Shown in pieces: positions 1-6,844 of a DNA stretch of 64,000 bases. Both the position numbers and the translations under genes were made by a program. This stretch comes from a virus: IMG/VR virus record IMGVR_UViG_3300046008_000478, positions 1-64,000 of that record, one strand, 5' to 3'. How positions within the stretch are numbered: the stretch's first letter is position 1; every line of letters begins with the position of its first letter. Below the pieces are notes generated by a model, which was not told where the DNA came from, made no database searches, and saw only the letters and a program-made list of their open reading frames with translations.

Positions 1-403
1 CCAGTAGCTTGTTTTTAGGATCGATCCACACCTGGGTAGTTGAGATCTTTGAGAATGCATGAGGGAGGAGGGCGAGCTTTGCGTCTTCCGAGATCTCGCG
101 CTTCTCTTTCTTGCCTGGCTTGCGGCCGGTGGTGGCTTCAATGTGGGCGCACTGCTCATCCACCTTGCGCTTGATGACGTCGGCCGGCACTTGCTTGGAC
201 TCGATCATCAGCTTCAGGATGATCTGGCCGGCAACTTGCTCAAACAGTGGGCCAAACATTTGGTCGCGTGGCGATGTCCAGCCCATGGATTTTTCTTGAC
301 TTGCGCCGCAGGGCACGAAGGCATGCGCCTGCAGTGCATCCTCAATGACAAGGCCTTCCGCTGGAAGTACGGCGATACGGAAAATGACTGCGTTTTTAAA
401 CAT
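1..403 (-). CDS. rdgC: RdgC recombination-associated protein, 3' end cut by window edge
   Basis: The minus-strand frame starting at the ATG at 403-401 is open to the window edge, giving about 134 residues of the N-terminal part. It begins MFKNAVIFRI and contains FVPCG, SMGWTSPRD and LPADVIKRKV, followed by a Lys-rich GRKPGKKEKREI stretch and LLPHAFS. This order is typical of RdgC, a ring-forming DNA-binding protein that modulates RecA-type recombination. RdgC homologues are common in betaproteobacterial phages. It is the last visible gene of the leftward recombination operon, after SSB. The full protein is usually about 300 residues, so more than half lies outside the window. Confidence 0.85.
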   Translation of the reverse strand, partial: MFKNAVIFRIAVLPAEGLVIEDALQAHAFVPCGASQEKSMGWTSPRDQMFGPLFEQVAGQIILKLMIESKQVPADVIKRKVDEQCAHIEATTGRKPGKKEKREISEDAKLALLPHAFSKISTTQVWIDPKNKLL

Positions 404-555
404 GGTTCTCTTTCAAAATAAGTGGTCGGGATTTGCCGGGGTATTCGAGGGACTTAACCCTGCGTCACCCGGCCTATGCATCGCTGATTTATCCCGGTGC
501 GGTATCCGCTTCTCAGTTCATCCAGGGAGCGACCCTGGCTTCATCTTGCTTGGGC

Positions 556-1041
556 CTAGAAGGGGATGTCGTCTGACATGTCATCAAACCCGCTGCCCTG
601 AGCAGGCGCCTGGCGGGCAGGCTGCTGGCGCTGTGGAGCCTGCTGGTATCCAGGCTGACGCGGAGGCTGCTGGCGGGGTGCCTGGGCCTGCTGGCGCTGT
701 GGTTGCTGCTGACCTTGTGGTGCATCACGGCGATCCGTCAGTTCCACATCATCGATGCGACCAACCATCTTGTGACCCTCTCCTCCATCGTTCTTTTGGT
801 AGGTCTCAATGTGCAAGTCCGTCAGGTGGAAGACGTGCTGTGATCCCTTGACCAGCATGGGCGCCAGGGTCTCTGCGCGCTGGCCAAACAAGGAACCCTC
901 GATCCATTGGGTGGGGCGGTTTCCGTCTTGGCCTTTTTTCCCATGGTTGAATGCCAGGGAGACATTGGCGACAGCGGTTCCGTCTGGGAGAAAGCGGCAC
1001 TCACAATCGCGTCCGATGCGGAATAGGCCTGATGATTTCAT
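556..1041 (-). CDS. ssb: Single-stranded DNA-binding protein (SSB)
   Basis: 161 residues with an N-terminal OB-fold (about 1-105), recognisable from GRDCECRFLPDGTAVANVSL, the WIEGSLFGQRAETLAPMLVKG strand region and GRIDDVEL. A Gln/Pro/Arg-rich linker (about 112-150) leads to the acidic tip DDMSDDIPF, which is the partner-binding tail of bacterial SSBs. It coats ssDNA during phage replication and annealing. It follows the YqaJ exonuclease and ERF annealase genes in one leftward operon, which fits a phage recombination module. Confidence 0.95.
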   Translation of the reverse strand: MKSSGLFRIGRDCECRFLPDGTAVANVSLAFNHGKKGQDGNRPTQWIEGSLFGQRAETLAPMLVKGSQHVFHLTDLHIETYQKNDGGEGHKMVGRIDDVELTDRRDAPQGQQQPQRQQAQAPRQQPPRQPGYQQAPQRQQPARQAPAQGSGFDDMSDDIPF

Positions 1042-1065
1042 AATTTTCTTTCGTGGTTGTGGTTG

Positions 1066-1716
1066 TTACAGGCCAGCCATCTGGCGCATCTTTTTCTCTT
1101 CGGCATCCAGCTCCATCAGGAACTGCAATACACCGGCTTCGTGGGCTCGAATCTCTGCTTCGTTGCGCTCAACGCGGATGTGGAACTGCTGCAGCTTGGC
1201 AGGGAGACGATTGTCGTAACTCATGAAGTCTGCGAAGTCGGCGCCCGTGATCCACAGGTTGTGCGTGACCTGGGCCTTGTAGGTGGACGGCAGCACGCCC
1301 GCATTCAGGTAGCCCCAATGGGTCTTGCTCTTTGGGCACTTGGCCTCGTAGATCCCGCGGCGACCGCCGTCAGTGATGAAGCCGTCCACGCTGCAGCCAG
1401 CCTTGATTCCGCTGGCCAGGTAGACAAACCCGGACTCCTCAATGTCCAAGCCCTTGGCCATCTCGTAGGCCATGCGTGCGTGCGGCTCTTGCTCGGTTCC
1501 CCAGGCCATCTCAGGGCTGGTGTAGCCAAACGGCTCGGACACGCCGGTGATGCGCTCCAGCAGCAAGGTCATACGCAAGTCGGCGCGGGTGGCCGCCTCT
1601 CCAGACTTCACTTGCGCGAAGACGGCAGAGCAGGCAGATCCAGTGACCATGCCAAGCCTGGATTTAAACCACTCGGGCGTACCTTGCTCATGCTCACAAA
1701 CGATATAGCGGCTCAT
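1066..1716 (-). CDS. YqaJ-family phage exonuclease
   Basis: 216 residues. The PD-(D/E)xK nuclease core is visible as CSVDGFI followed by GIYEAKCPKS (Asp...Glu-x-Lys). The N-terminal QGTPEWFKSRLGMVTGSACS and WGTEQEPHARMAYE stretches are typical of the YqaJ/lambda-exonuclease family. These enzymes resect double-stranded ends to give 3' ssDNA for an annealase. Its start overlaps the stop of the ERF gene (1713-1716), so the exonuclease and annealase are translationally coupled, as in Red-type systems. Confidence 0.9.
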   Translation of the reverse strand: MSRYIVCEHEQGTPEWFKSRLGMVTGSACSAVFAQVKSGEAATRADLRMTLLLERITGVSEPFGYTSPEMAWGTEQEPHARMAYEMAKGLDIEESGFVYLASGIKAGCSVDGFITDGGRRGIYEAKCPKSKTHWGYLNAGVLPSTYKAQVTHNLWITGADFADFMSYDNRLPAKLQQFHIRVERNEAEIRAHEAGVLQFLMELDAEEKKMRQMAGL

Positions 1717-2474
1717 TTCGATACTCCTTCAAGTTTTGCTTTTGCATTAGCGCAATGGACCTTGACTGCGTTCCAGCCAATGACATCTCCGGCAGCCGTA
1801 AACTCTTCAGCTGCCAGGCTGCGGGTGACGCGCAGCGCTTCGATGTTGATTGCCGCATCTGCGCGCGCCATCCAGGTTTCAACAGCACTGCGCTGGTCGT
1901 AGTCCACCGGCGCCTGGCTGGACCCGTGTCCGTCGTCATCCGGCAGATCCATCGTGGCCAAACCGCAGGCGGCCAACAGCGTGTAGCGAGATAGATACGT
2001 CACCGAAGATGCAACCTGCTGGATGGCATTCTTCTTGCCGCTGTTGTCCGCCGTGGATTCCATGGTGGTGGACTCACTGTGTCCCAAGCGGTGGGTAATC
2101 TTGCAGGTGACGGTGATCAGTCCGTTGACTTGCTTGGTCTCCCAGCTATGGCTGAACCCGTGGCGAGCCAATGCCTCTACCACCGCCTTAGCCACATCAC
2201 CCAGGGTTGCATGGCTGTACGACGTTCCAGAAAACGCCACCTGCTTGGTCTTGTAGATCTCGGGCGGATTACGCTTGAACTCAGCCATGTCGGCCACATA
2301 ACTTTTCCTGGCTTCGTTAGACTCCCAGTCCTTTTGCAGACCCATAAGTCCTTGCATCTGCTCAATGGTCATGCCAGCCTGCAGTGCAGCGATAGCGCTG
2401 GCCATGGGCCCAGAGAACTGGGTTGGCTGCACTGCGATGGCGCCGGCGGCGGAGGTTTCTACGATTGCATTCAT
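1713..2474 (-). CDS. erf: ERF-family single-strand annealing protein
   Basis: 253 residues. The family core lies around residues 50-180: a KSYVADMAEFKRNPP segment, then FSGTSYSHATLGDVAKAV, VTCKITHRLGHSES, and SGKKNAIQQVASSVTYLSRYTLLAACGL, the last of which is strongly diagnostic of ERF. The tail is variable. It pairs complementary ssDNA and partners with the adjacent YqaJ exonuclease and SSB. Its start overlaps the end of the upstream coiled-coil gene by the usual 4 nt. Confidence 0.93.
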   Translation of the reverse strand: MNAIVETSAAGAIAVQPTQFSGPMASAIAALQAGMTIEQMQGLMGLQKDWESNEARKSYVADMAEFKRNPPEIYKTKQVAFSGTSYSHATLGDVAKAVVEALARHGFSHSWETKQVNGLITVTCKITHRLGHSESTTMESTADNSGKKNAIQQVASSVTYLSRYTLLAACGLATMDLPDDDGHGSSQAPVDYDQRSAVETWMARADAAINIEALRVTRSLAAEEFTAAGDVIGWNAVKVHCANAKAKLEGVSK

Positions 2475-3589
2475 GCTGGTTCTCCTGTTGCTTGTTCAAT
2501 GACTCGCTCGATAGTTTCGGCAAGCTTGTCCTGCGAGATGGGTGCTCCTGACCGGAGGCATGCGAGGATTGCCTGCAGCGTCCCCAATAGTTCCGGCGCA
2601 GCGTTGCGAACCCGGCTGCACTTTGTTTCTTCAAGGATGCGGGCCTGGGCCTTCTCGTCTTCAATGCGCTGCTTCTCTGCGCGCTCGGCGGATGCGATGT
2701 CGTCCAGGCGCTTGCGCTCGGCAGCGGCCGCATCGTCAATGACCTTTTGCTCCGCGGCGCGCTGTGCACGAATCACAGCAACCTCGGCGTCCAGCTGGTC
2801 CTGCTTTGCCTTGAGCTCTGCTCGGGCAGCGGCATCCTTGGCGTCTTGAAACTCTTGCTTCTCCCGCTCAAAGGTGGCGCGCTCCAGCGCAATGACCGCA
2901 GCTTGGGCTGCTTGCGCTGCAGCTGCGCACGCTGCGTCTTGCTCTTGCGCTTGGCGGACTCGCTCGATTTCGCGCTGCTGCTCCAACACGCGGGACACTT
3001 GCACCTCGGCCGCATAGGTTGACTCCTGCAGCTTGGCCAGCGACTCCAGTGTGGCCAGCTTGGCTTGCTGCGCCTCACCAGCACGGGACCCGAAGATCTC
3101 CAGGCTGATCTCGATTTCTTCCAGCGCATCCACTGCGCAAGCAATGTCGGCAGATGACTGACCGACCAGAGTCACATCAAAACCCAGCGCGGTAATGCGT
3201 GCTTGGATCTTTTCAGCCTGCTCTTTTTCTGCCAGCTCCAGAGCCGCTGCCAAGGCGGCCTTGCGCTCTTCTTCGGATTTGATGGCGTCGTCCCATGGGC
3301 CTTCAATGGCCAGCAGCTCGGCAGTGATGCGTGCTGCCTCGGAGTCGATCAGCTTGGCATGCGCCAGGGCGGGGGCCTTGAGTGCCTTGCGGATCTTTTC
3401 GCACTCATAGCGTGGTGCACGGATCTCGGCACGCGCCTCTTTGGCGTAGGCAAGGGAGGATGGCGTACCAACCTCGATCACCACGCCAACGTACTTGCGC
3501 TTGAGCTCGGCCAGGCCAGCCGCCACCGGGCTGTACTCGCCAATCTCTGTCACGAGTTCCGGTTCAATCAATTCAATTGAGTCAGTCAT
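2471..3589 (-). CDS. Coiled-coil protein of the recombination operon (DUF1351-like)
   Basis: Start chosen at MTDSIELIEPE (3589), the first good ATG below a strong leftward promoter; a longer frame would run into the promoter. It encodes 372 residues. Residues about 35-110 contain KEARAEIRAPRYECEKIRKAL, resembling the region found in phage proteins encoded beside ERF or RecT annealases. The middle is a long Ala/Glu/Lys/Arg-rich coiled coil (about 125-330). Its role is not known from sequence; it may be a structural partner of the recombination proteins. First gene of the transcript from the promoter at 3611-3639. Confidence 0.75.
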   Translation of the reverse strand: MTDSIELIEPELVTEIGEYSPVAAGLAELKRKYVGVVIEVGTPSSLAYAKEARAEIRAPRYECEKIRKALKAPALAHAKLIDSEAARITAELLAIEGPWDDAIKSEEERKAALAAALELAEKEQAEKIQARITALGFDVTLVGQSSADIACAVDALEEIEISLEIFGSRAGEAQQAKLATLESLAKLQESTYAAEVQVSRVLEQQREIERVRQAQEQDAACAAAAQAAQAAVIALERATFEREKQEFQDAKDAAARAELKAKQDQLDAEVAVIRAQRAAEQKVIDDAAAAERKRLDDIASAERAEKQRIEDEKAQARILEETKCSRVRNAAPELLGTLQAILACLRSGAPISQDKLAETIERVIEQATGEPA

Positions 3590-3610
3590 GTTTCTCTCCT
3601 GTAAGCCTAT

Positions 3611-3639
3611 ATTATGCCGAACAGCAAACAAAATGTCAA
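3611..3639 (-). promoter_or_regulatory. Sigma70-type leftward promoter for the ERF/YqaJ/SSB/RdgC operon
   Basis: On the minus strand a perfect -35 TTGACA (3639-3634) is separated by 17 bp from -10 CATAAT (3616-3611). The spacing is optimal and it faces the coiled-coil gene at 3589. The spacer and the edge of the -10 are occupied by the 16-bp operator listed separately. Confidence 0.75.
3614..3629 (-). promoter_or_regulatory. Repressor operator, copy 1
   Basis: The minus strand reads GTTTGCTGTTCGGCAT. It matches the operators at 6784-6799 and 13158-13173 in sequence and in its position against the -10 box. This implies control by the phage repressor or the cro-like protein. Binding is inferred. 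Confidence 0.55.
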
Positions 3640-3653
3640 CACAAAGTTGACAT
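3633..3653. repeat. Perfect 8-bp palindrome across the -35 box
   Basis: ATGTCAAC at 3633-3640 and GTTGACAT at 3646-3653 are exact inverted repeats separated by ACAAA. The left arm contains the -35 hexamer of the promoter above. It could be a second operator for a dimeric regulator, different from the shared 16-bp operator, or a chance duplication of the TTGACA hexamer. Confidence 0.5.
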
Positions 3654-3667
3654 GTTTGCAAGGGTAT

Positions 3668-3970
3668 TCAGACGGGTCGGATTAAGCCGCGCTCAAAGAG
3701 CTGGCCGATGGTTTTGCGATGGGCCTCGTCCCACTGCTCGATGCGCTCAGCCTTGCTGAGATTCTTCCCGCTGTCGATTTCCACATGGCATGCTGGGCAC
3801 AGTGCGGCCACCCGCCAGGGGTAGGACTTCAGGCTCATGCCCTTGCCATCCTTGGATTGATTCGAGTGCGCAACCTGGGTGCCATGTCGACCGCACAGCT
3901 GGCACTCCAGTTCCGCCACGGCAGCAAACAGTTTCTTCTGGTCGCCCGGGTTCATCATGGTGTACTTCAT
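3668..3970 (-). CDS. YbcO/DUF1364-like HNH-fold nuclease
   Basis: 100 residues with zinc-ligand pairs CQLCG and CPACH. Between them lie VAHSNQSKDGKGM and, after them, VEIDSGK, with a C-terminal helix ending in GQLFERGLIRPV. The arrangement (CxxC, VAH, Gly-rich loop, CxxCH, ID-G) resembles the small recombination nucleases of lambda nin-type regions. The next gene upstream encodes NinB, which supports this. Its start overlaps the stop of ninB (ATGA at 3967-3970). Specific substrate unknown. Confidence 0.6.
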   Translation of the reverse strand: MKYTMMNPGDQKKLFAAVAELECQLCGRHGTQVAHSNQSKDGKGMSLKSYPWRVAALCPACHVEIDSGKNLSKAERIEQWDEAHRKTIGQLFERGLIRPV

Positions 3971-4380
3971 TGCGGATCCAGGTCAATGAAGTGAACGCCA
4001 AGCTCAGTCGCAGCATGGGCCTCAACCTTGGTGCAGAAATCGCAGAACTCAGCCGTGCTCAGGTTGGTAGAGCTCATGCCCTGGACTTGTCCATTTGGCA
4101 GCTCAATCACACCAATGAACTGGCGCTTGAATTGTTCATGCCACACCTCGGATGAAAACATCTTACCGCCGACCACCACCTGCTCAGTAATTTGCGCCAG
4201 CACACCGCGCCCCCAGTAGCGCTTATTCTGCTTCTTGGTGCGCTTGCGCAATGAGACCGTCAGCACCAACTGCTTGCCCGCCTGAAGCCAGTGGGCAAGG
4301 AAGGGGTAGAGCTGCTCCTTGATGACGAAGAAGGCCTGCTGCCTGTTGTGCAGGTCCAGGGTGATTGATGTTTCGCTCAT
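3967..4380 (-). CDS. ninB: NinB-like recombination protein
   Basis: 137 residues from MSETSITLDL; this start makes an ATGA overlap with the stop of the gene before it, so it is preferred to the ATG two codons upstream. It contains SLRKRTKKQNKRYWGR, then VAGGKMF-like VVGGKMFSSEVWHEQFKRQFIG, and LSTAEFCDFCTKVEAHAATELGV. These are hallmarks of NinB, the lambda Orf-type recombination mediator that helps load an annealase or recombinase on SSB-coated DNA. The nearby SSB and ERF genes fit this role. Confidence 0.85.
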   Translation of the reverse strand: MSETSITLDLHNRQQAFFVIKEQLYPFLAHWLQAGKQLVLTVSLRKRTKKQNKRYWGRGVLAQITEQVVVGGKMFSSEVWHEQFKRQFIGVIELPNGQVQGMSSTNLSTAEFCDFCTKVEAHAATELGVHFIDLDPQ

Positions 4381-4562
4381 TCGCAAACACTCTCCGCAAT
4401 GCGCTGGCTGGCAAGCTCAATGCACCCGCCACAGATGGACTTCATTGCTGGGCCTTCATGCCCGTTGCTTATCATTTTTTTCACCGACCCCTCTGGCTTT
4501 TTGCAGAAGGAGCAAACCCTCTCGACTGGGTCTGGCTTGATCATTGGTATGACGTTGGTCAT
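4377..4562 (-). CDS. Small protein with ClpX-type C4 zinc finger
   Basis: 61 residues with CSFCKK and, about 25 residues later, CGGC. The spacing and the Gly/Ile context match the N-terminal zinc-binding domain of ClpX without any ATPase part. Such free-standing fingers in phages may bind proteins or adaptors; its role here is unknown. Its 5' part overlaps the 3' end of the previous gene by about 100 nt in another frame. An internal Met (MIKPDP, 4544) is an alternative start. Confidence 0.6.
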   Translation of the reverse strand: MTNVIPMIKPDPVERVCSFCKKPEGSVKKMISNGHEGPAMKSICGGCIELASQRIAESVCE

Positions 4563-4737
4563 TTTGTTGGTCCAGTTCGTTCAGTTTTTCATCCAGCCAT
4601 GCCAACATGTTTTTCATGTTGTGCGGGCACTTGTTTGCGTACCAGGTGGCGGCGTCCCTGGCGTACACCTCATCGATACCGGCCACCCAGATGAGGTGGC
4701 GCAGGACGCGAGCGGGTTGGTCATGGATCAATGCCAT
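4456..4737 (-). CDS. Hypothetical early protein
   Basis: 93 residues from MALIHDQPARVL (4737). The longer upstream part of the frame overlaps the winged-helix gene and looks like shadow. The conserved-looking core is VYARDAATWYANKCPHN followed by the amphipathic MLAWLDEKLNELDQ, then a polar Gln/Asn/Lys-rich tail that overlaps the zinc-finger gene. No family recognised. The tail may be weakly constrained because it shares DNA with the next gene. Confidence 0.5.
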   Translation of the reverse strand: MALIHDQPARVLRHLIWVAGIDEVYARDAATWYANKCPHNMKNMLAWLDEKLNELDQQNDQRHTNDQARPSREGLLLLQKARGVGEKNDKQRA

Positions 4738-4903
4738 ACACCATCCTCCTGGCCTCCCCGGTGACCACCAGCACACCCAGCTTTTCAAGGTTCTGAAGTG
4801 CGCTTGATACCTGGGGCGCCGTCCACAAGGTGATGGCGCGCATCTCTCCAAACGTGAGGGGCCCGTGCTCCAGCAACTTCCTGGCGGCGTAGGTGCGCGT
4901 CAT
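4721..4903 (-). CDS. Small winged-helix DNA-binding protein
   Basis: 60 residues. ARKLLEHGPLTFGEMRAIT, then APQVSSALQNLEKLGVLVV and RRMVYGI give the helix, recognition-helix and wing pattern of a MarR/ArsR-like winged helix. Nearly the whole protein is the domain. It could regulate early genes or act in replication. The start overlaps the stop of the DUF6475-like gene (ATGA), so they are co-translated. Confidence 0.6.
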   Translation of the reverse strand: MTRTYAARKLLEHGPLTFGEMRAITLWTAPQVSSALQNLEKLGVLVVTGEARRMVYGIDP

Positions 4904-5532
4904 TGTGCGAATGGCAGGGTGAGCACGTCTATCGCCTGAAAGCTGAGTCTTGTCACCCCGTCACCACCGCCGTGGTACACGACCATGGCCAGGGCCTGGT
5001 CACCAACGACGGCTGGCGCTGGCAGTGGTATGCCTCGGCGCTGGTACTCGGCATCGGGCGACCGGTCTCCGCCCAGGCGCCGGGGATAGTCAAACTTTCC
5101 GCGACCGGTGTAGGCCTTGTGGCTCTCGCAAAACCGATGCTGCATGTAGCTGAGTTCTTTGAGCTCAGTGCGGCAGACCTTGGGCCAGCCTCCGCAGTCG
5201 GCAATGGCTGCATGGATGGCAGGGTCGTCAAAGATGATGTCCTGGTAGCTGCCGACTGCACTGGTGGCCATGAGCACCTTGCCCCAGGCGAGCTGCGCCC
5301 GGTCGGTGTAGGTGCCCGACAGGATGCGTACCACATCGGACACCTTGGGTGCGAATTGTCCGCGCTCCGGGTCGGCTGCATGGGCGCTGAGTGCCTTGCT
5401 GACCTGCTCGAAGTCATAGCCCTGGCAGGCATTCCACCACACGGTCAGGACGAACGGGGTGGCATTTTGCCGGTAGTAGGCCAGCACGTCGGTGACGAGG
5501 GCCGCAAATTCTGCTCGCTCACTGCTCTGCAT
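4900..5532 (-). CDS. DUF6475-like phage protein
   Basis: Start at MQSSERAEF (5532), with ATCTCC-type Shine-Dalgarno complement just upstream; the longer frame runs back over the replisome gene. 210 residues. Visible features are FAALVTDVLAYYRQ, LTVWWNACQGYDFEQVSKALSAHAADPERGQFAPKVSDVVRILSGT, then WGKVLMA, a pattern of a phage family usually next to replication proteins. The function may be replicative (helicase-loader-like position), but this is inference from its place after the replisome organizer, which it overlaps by 14 nt. Confidence 0.65.
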   Translation of the reverse strand: MQSSERAEFAALVTDVLAYYRQNATPFVLTVWWNACQGYDFEQVSKALSAHAADPERGQFAPKVSDVVRILSGTYTDRAQLAWGKVLMATSAVGSYQDIIFDDPAIHAAIADCGGWPKVCRTELKELSYMQHRFCESHKAYTGRGKFDYPRRLGGDRSPDAEYQRRGIPLPAPAVVGDQALAMVVYHGGGDGVTRLSFQAIDVLTLPFAQ

Positions 5533-6331
5533 TTGGATCTCCTTGTGATGCCCAGTCGCTTGCGACTTTGCGGTTGTTTTGCTCCAGGGTCTCTTGCTTG
5601 TTCGGGTGGCTGCGCTGTCCAGAGCCGTGCTGGCAGGCCGCCTTGAGGTATTCCTTGGCATCGGCAGGCTGAGCAGATACGGCGGCTGCAACAGCCACTG
5701 TGACGATCTCAATGCCGTAGTCCTTCACCAGCTTGCCCATGAATGTTCGGCACTGCGCCTTGGGGCATCCGCCGTTTTCCAGAACGGATACCGCGGCTTT
5801 CCAGAGATCAGCCTTGGCAAGGTCTTCCTGGGATTTTTCAGGCGGCCCGTCTTCTGGGTCAAACGAGCCGCCGCCGGCGTCAGTACCTTCAGGTACTGAA
5901 TTACTCTTCTCTTCTCTTCTCTTCTCTTCTCTAGGTAACGATCCGCTAACGGTGCCAGCGTTACCTGTTGCGTTAGGCTTTGCGTTACCTTTGTGCTTTG
6001 CAACCCTTTTTGCCGTCAAAGCGCGGTCTTTTGCGGTTTGTCCGTTGTGCCGATCAAAGTTTGGAAGAGAGATGCCGTCATCGGTAACGATGATCCATGC
6101 AACTTTTTGCATTGCATTGATGAATCCGCTAACGCCAACGATACGGTCTAGTAACGCCGGGGTAACGCTGGGAGCGTTACCATCAATCGTTTGCTGGTCA
6201 AACCAGCGCCATAGCCTGAACAGCTTTCCAACAGTTGTGTCTGGGTCATCCCATCCCATGTGGGCTGTGATCGCGAGTACCTCCGCCTTTTCTGGGGTGG
6301 ATATTTCAAGCTTGAGCCAGTCTCCAGCCAT
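5519..6331 (-). CDS. Replisome organizer / replication protein O-like
   Basis: 270 residues from MAGDWLKLEISTP (6331). The N-terminal half (about 1-105) has a winged-helix-like DNA-binding region with MGWDDPDTTVGKLFRLWRWFDQ and VGVSGFINAMQKVAWI. The middle is low-complexity (GNAKPNATGNAG and REEKRREEK). The C-terminal half has DLWKAAVSVLENGG and FMGKLVKDYG, which may contact the helicase loader. This is the architecture of phage replisome organizers that bind an origin within their own gene. The clustered TAACG repeats at 5936-6179 inside this frame support that role. Confidence 0.75.
   Translation of the reverse strand: MAGDWLKLEISTPEKAEVLAITAHMGWDDPDTTVGKLFRLWRWFDQQTIDGNAPSVTPALLDRIVGVSGFINAMQKVAWIIVTDDGISLPNFDRHNGQTAKDRALTAKRVAKHKGNAKPNATGNAGTVSGSLPREEKRREEKSNSVPEGTDAGGGSFDPEDGPPEKSQEDLAKADLWKAAVSVLENGGCPKAQCRTFMGKLVKDYGIEIVTVAVAAAVSAQPADAKEYLKAACQHGSGQRSHPNKQETLEQNNRKVASDWASQGDPNAEQ
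5904..5932. repeat. Pentanucleotide tandem repeat CTCTT within the replication gene
   Basis: Five complete and one near-complete copy of CTCTT run in the plus strand (AAGAG in the coding strand), encoding the REEKRREEK stretch. The unit length is not a multiple of three, so gain or loss of one copy would shift the reading frame. Confidence 0.9.
5934..6180. repeat. Iteron-like repeats, candidate replication origin
   Basis: TAACG or its complement occurs ten times: 5936, 5947, 5959, 5971, 5983, 6085, 6130, 6152, 6163 and 6175. Most copies extend to GGTAACGC or GCTAACGC. A random 5-mer would be expected less than once on both strands in this length. The cluster lies in the replisome organizer gene, as lambda ori lies in gene O. 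Function as an origin is inferred. Confidence 0.6.
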
Positions 6332-6444
6332 CAAAAACCCCCAATTCTTGCGAATCCGCAAAATGGATTGCCAGTCGCCAAGCAAATAATGGGGTGGCGA
6401 GTGGCGCACCCAGCGCGCGGCGCCAGGGTAAAAAAATGAGACAT
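6331..6444 (-). CDS. 37-residue ORF before the replisome gene
   Basis: ATG at 6444-6442 is preceded by AAGGA at good spacing. The frame encodes a 37-residue peptide rich in Phe, Arg, Gly and Cys (MSHFFTLAPRAG...) and ends in TGATG, overlapping the ATG of the replisome organizer by one base. This suggests translational coupling. Similar short peptides are often annotated before phage replication genes, but I do not know a function. It sits where lambda carries cII, yet shows no HTH. Confidence 0.45.
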   Translation of the reverse strand: MSHFFTLAPRAGCATRHPIICLATGNPFCGFARIGGF

Positions 6445-6498
6445 CAGATTCCTTATTTCAAGGCGTATGCCAAGCTGTCTGCTGGTTGAAATTGCATA

Positions 6499-6539
6499 TT
6501 GCAAGCTCTTGAAAGTTTGCTAAAGTGAAAACATATAGC
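6499..6539 (+). promoter_or_regulatory. Possible PRE-like promoter reading toward cI
   Basis: TTGC-N6-TTGA (6499-6512) is one base from the lambda CII half-site pattern TTGC-N6-TTGC. A -35-like TTGAAA (6509-6514) and TATAGC (6534-6539, 19-bp spacing) lie beyond it on the plus strand. It would transcribe antisense to cro and into cI. The match is weak and no CII homologue was found. Confidence 0.25.
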
Positions 6540-6543
6540 GGTG

Positions 6544-6774
6544 TTAGATGCTGCGATGGACCTGGTTCTTGGACATGGCAATGCGGGTCTTGACCATGCC
6601 CATGGTGGTCACTTTGTTGCCAGACATCTCTTGAATGACGGGCATCCAGGCCAGCGGCATGAGCCGGCGGCTGTGCTTTACGTTGCTGATACTTCCGGCG
6701 GTGACACCGAGGGTTTTACGAAGCGTGGTTGCCAGGCCGGGGGTGGCGTCGAGCCATGATTTGAATTTATGCAT
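6544..6774 (-). CDS. Cro/YdaS-like HTH repressor
   Basis: 76 residues. A helix-turn-helix is read in TPGLATTLRKTLGVTAGSIS followed by NVKHSRRLMPLAWMPVIQEMSGNKVT, the form seen in YdaS/Cro-type proteins of phage switches. It is the first gene of the leftward transcript from the cI-cro divergent region and lies opposite the cI-like gene, as cro does in lambda. It probably competes with the repressor for the operators at 6784-6822. Confidence 0.75.
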   Translation of the reverse strand: MHKFKSWLDATPGLATTLRKTLGVTAGSISNVKHSRRLMPLAWMPVIQEMSGNKVTTMGMVKTRIAMSKNQVHRSI

Positions 6775-6780
6775 AAGCTC

Positions 6781-6799
6781 ATTATGCCGTAAGGTAAAC
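6781..6799 (-). promoter_or_regulatory. cro promoter -10 region with operator copy 2
   Basis: The minus strand carries -10 CATAAT at 6786-6781 and operator GTTTACCTTACGGCAT at 6799-6784. The geometry is identical to operator copy 1 at the ERF promoter. No good -35 hexamer stands at 17 bp, so the promoter may be weak or activated. Confidence 0.5.
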
Positions 6800-6806
6800 G
6801 CAGCTG

Positions 6807-6822
6807 GTTGTCTACGGCAAAC
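6807..6822 (-). promoter_or_regulatory. Repressor operator, copy 3 (diverged)
   Basis: The minus strand reads GTTTGCCGTAGACAAC, sharing the GTTTGCCGTA half with the other operators but diverging in the right half. It lies just upstream of the cI start at 6845, where a bound repressor would control its own gene. Confidence 0.45.
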
Positions 6823-6844
6823 AGCGTGCTGATAGGATTGAAAA

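Noticed and set aside
59-421. Plus-strand frame of 120 codons at the left edge
   Set aside because: It is antisense to the clear rdgC frame, which matches a known protein family along its whole visible length.
521-537. Hairpin CCAGGG/CCCTGG between rdgC and SSB as a terminator
   Set aside because: Six-pair stem without a T-run in the leftward direction; may be only an mRNA hairpin.
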